Assembly: GCF_900111115.1 (NCBI RefSeq) | Contig: NZ_FOGD01000004.1 | Span: 1-64,000, forward strand | Source of the DNA: Giesbergeria anulus | Lineage (GTDB): Bacteria; Pseudomonadota; Gammaproteobacteria; Burkholderiales; Burkholderiaceae_C | Direction: 5' to 3' | Length of the DNA stretch: 64,000 nucleotides | Shown here: piece by piece, positions 62,594 to 64,000 of the stretch | How the letters are laid out: every line of letters starts with the position of its first letter | Numbering within the stretch: the stretch's first letter is position 1 | Made by a program: the position numbers and the translations under genes | The notes under the pieces: generated by a model | Database searches by the model: none | What the model was told of the DNA's origin: nothing | Seen by the model: the letters and a program-made list of their open reading frames with translations, nothing else

Positions 62594-63844
62594 TTAGGCA
62601 GCCTCATGCAAAAAAATGGCTTGTAAATCGCTTAAAAAGTCAAAGCCGCGCTCTGTGGGACGCACGCGCAGCAAATCACGCTCAATCAGGCCCTTGCGCT
62701 CGGCCTCCTCCAAGCCACGGGCAATAGCCGTCAGGGGTAAGCCCGTGCGCTCAACAAAATCTTGCAAAACAAAGCCTTCGCGCAGACGCAGGGCATTGAG
62801 CATATATTCAAACGGCAATTCTGTGCGGCGCACCTCCTCGTCTTGGCTCAGGGCATGGCCCGCCAAGGCTTGCTCCATGTACAAACGCGGCTCGCGAAAA
62901 CGCACCTGGCGCACGATGCGGTGGGCAAAACTCAGTTTGCTGTGGGCACCGGCACCAATGCCCAAGTAATCGCCAAACTGCCAATAATTGGTGTTGTGAA
63001 AGCAGGCGTGGTCGGCACGGGCGTAGGCCGAAATCTCGTAGCGCTGCAAGCCACTCTGGCCGGTCAGTTCGGTGATGCGATCGAGCATGGCATAGGCATC
63101 ATCGTCTTCGGGCAGTGTGGGCGGGTGCTTAGCAAACCAAGTGTTCGGCTCAATCGTCAGGTGGTAGATGGACAAATGCGGCGGTGCCAGCGCCAGCGCT
63201 GTGCGCACCTCTTCTTCTAGCTCAGCCATGCTTTGCCCCGGCAGGGCGTACATCAGATCGAGGTTAAAGGTGTCAAAGGCTTGGGCGGCTTCTTCCACGG
63301 CAGCTAAGGCTTGGGCGCGGTTGTGGACTCGGCCCAAAGCTTGCAAATGGCGGTCGTTAAAACTTTGCACACCCATCGACAGGCGCGTGACCCCAGCGGC
63401 ACGAAAGGCGCGAAACCTGTCTTTTTCAAAGGTGCCGGGGTTGGCCTCTAGGCTGATCTCGCAGCCCGGTGCCAACGGCAGGCGGGCGCGGATATCACCC
63501 AGCAAACGGTCAATAGCCTCTGGCGAGAACAAACTGGGCGTGCCGCCACCGATAAAAATGCTGTGGACTTGCCGCCCCCAAATCAGCGGCAAGGCGGCCT
63601 CCAGATCGGCCATCAGGGCATCCAGATAGCGCTGCTCAGGCACTGCCCCTTGGCTCTCAGGCCAAGCGTGGGAGTTGAAATCGCAGTAAGGGCACTTTTT
63701 CAGGCACCAAGGCAAATGCACATACAGCGACAAAGGCGGCAGACTGCTCAGTTGCAGCAAACCGGGGCGCATGTAATGCTGAATATCGCGTTGTACCGCA
63801 GGCTCGACCGGCGAGGCCGAAGCCACAGGAATGACCACCGCCAT
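62594..63844 (-). CDS. hemW: Radical SAM haem chaperone HemW
   Basis: 416 residues. The radical SAM cluster motif is C-X3-C-X2-C at Cys47, Cys51 and Cys54 (LPWCLKKCPYCDFNSHA), with the Phe typical of HemW/HemN-like proteins. The GGGTPSLF motif, LEANPGTFEKD, RLSMGVQSFNDRHL and the C-terminal winged-helix HemN_C domain are all present. HemW is now regarded as a haem chaperone, not a coproporphyrinogen oxidase. It starts 3 bp after the rdgB stop, as in many Betaproteobacteria, and is followed by a terminator. Confidence 0.95.
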   Translation of the reverse strand: MAVVIPVASASPVEPAVQRDIQHYMRPGLLQLSSLPPLSLYVHLPWCLKKCPYCDFNSHAWPESQGAVPEQRYLDALMADLEAALPLIWGRQVHSIFIGGGTPSLFSPEAIDRLLGDIRARLPLAPGCEISLEANPGTFEKDRFRAFRAAGVTRLSMGVQSFNDRHLQALGRVHNRAQALAAVEEAAQAFDTFNLDLMYALPGQSMAELEEEVRTALALAPPHLSIYHLTIEPNTWFAKHPPTLPEDDDAYAMLDRITELTGQSGLQRYEISAYARADHACFHNTNYWQFGDYLGIGAGAHSKLSFAHRIVRQVRFREPRLYMEQALAGHALSQDEEVRRTELPFEYMLNALRLREGFVLQDFVERTGLPLTAIARGLEEAERKGLIERDLLRVRPTERGFDFLSDLQAIFLHEAA

Positions 63845-63847
63845 CGC

Positions 63848-64000
63848 TTACAACCAACGCTCGCGCAACAAGGCCAGCATTTGCTGGGTGGCACGGCCCC
63901 GGTGGCTGTGGGCGTTTTTGACCTCTACTGGCAACTCGGCAAAGGTTTTGCCAAATTCTGGAATGAACATCACAGGATCAAAACCAAAGCCATTGCTGCC
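63848..64000 (-). CDS. rdgB: dITP/XTP pyrophosphatase RdgB (N-terminal part outside window)
   Basis: Only the last 50 residues are visible. They carry the family signatures: [20 protein letters not shown] with the conserved Asp-Pro, then [14 protein letters not shown] with SHR-X2-A, ending at LLRERWL. RdgB hydrolyses non-canonical purine triphosphates (ITP, dITP, XTP) to keep them out of nucleic acids. The reading frame runs off the right edge. The stop lies 3 bp before the hemW start, so the two are co-transcribed. Confidence 0.95.
   Translation of the reverse strand, partial: GSNGFGFDPVMFIPEFGKTFAELPVEVKNAHSHRGRATQQMLALLRERWL

Overview
The window looks like a piece of a GC-rich betaproteobacterial chromosome, most likely Burkholderiales and close to Comamonadaceae. 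This rests on recognisable housekeeping genes (etfA, ffh, a CcsA-like gene, a PP0621-type gene, pilS-pilR, ampD, nrdA-nrdB, an Ala/Lys/Pro-rich histone-H1-like gene, a type-2-like leuA, tal, pgi, and rdgB-hemW at the right edge). No species can be named from the sequence alone. No tRNA, rRNA or CRISPR array was seen.

Layout. 1-19 kb is core metabolism and regulation. It includes nrdA interrupted by a 378-residue LAGLIDADG intein, with two NrdR-like boxes and a perfect hairpin in front of the gene. 19-40 kb is an accessory cell-surface island on the minus strand. It holds two paralogous GT4 glycosyltransferases, a metzincin protease, a 196-residue mini surface protein, a transposase remnant, an orphan RelB-type antitoxin, GDP-fucose synthesis (manC, gmd, fcl), an AT-rich FkbM methyltransferase gene, a TPR/OGT-like (GT41) protein glycosyltransferase, and two large S-layer/RTX-like proteins of 846 and 1272 residues. 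Shared modules tie the protease, the mini protein and the two large proteins together.

40-45.7 kb is a compact signalling cassette. A minus-strand operon encodes a FecR-domain protein, a CHASE2/class III cyclase-like membrane protein and a TPR/beta-barrel protein. It is divergent from a Crp/Fnr-type regulator, with a perfect TGTGA-N6-TCACA site midway between them. The regulator is frameshifted at a (CCAC)4 tetranucleotide tract; loss of one unit would restore a 232-residue protein.

45.7-53.1 kb (+) is one tightly packed operon: a Wzm/Wzt ABC polysaccharide exporter with a GNAT protein, an LpxL-like protein, a methyltransferase, a GT2 and a GspC/PilP-like periplasmic protein, closed by a strong terminator. 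53.2-55.9 kb (-) has two unknown secreted proteins. 56.1-62.4 kb (-) is a second glycan operon: a 1315-residue PIG-L deacetylase/triple-GT2 fusion, a methyltransferase/GT2-like fusion and a lipoprotein. The window ends in rdgB-hemW.

Working picture (inference): the cell makes abundant, probably type I-secreted, Ca-binding surface-layer proteins that may be O-glycosylated by the GT41 enzyme with help from the GDP-fucose genes. A separate ABC-exported polysaccharide is built by the genes on the right. A possibly phase-variable regulator lies between the two regions.
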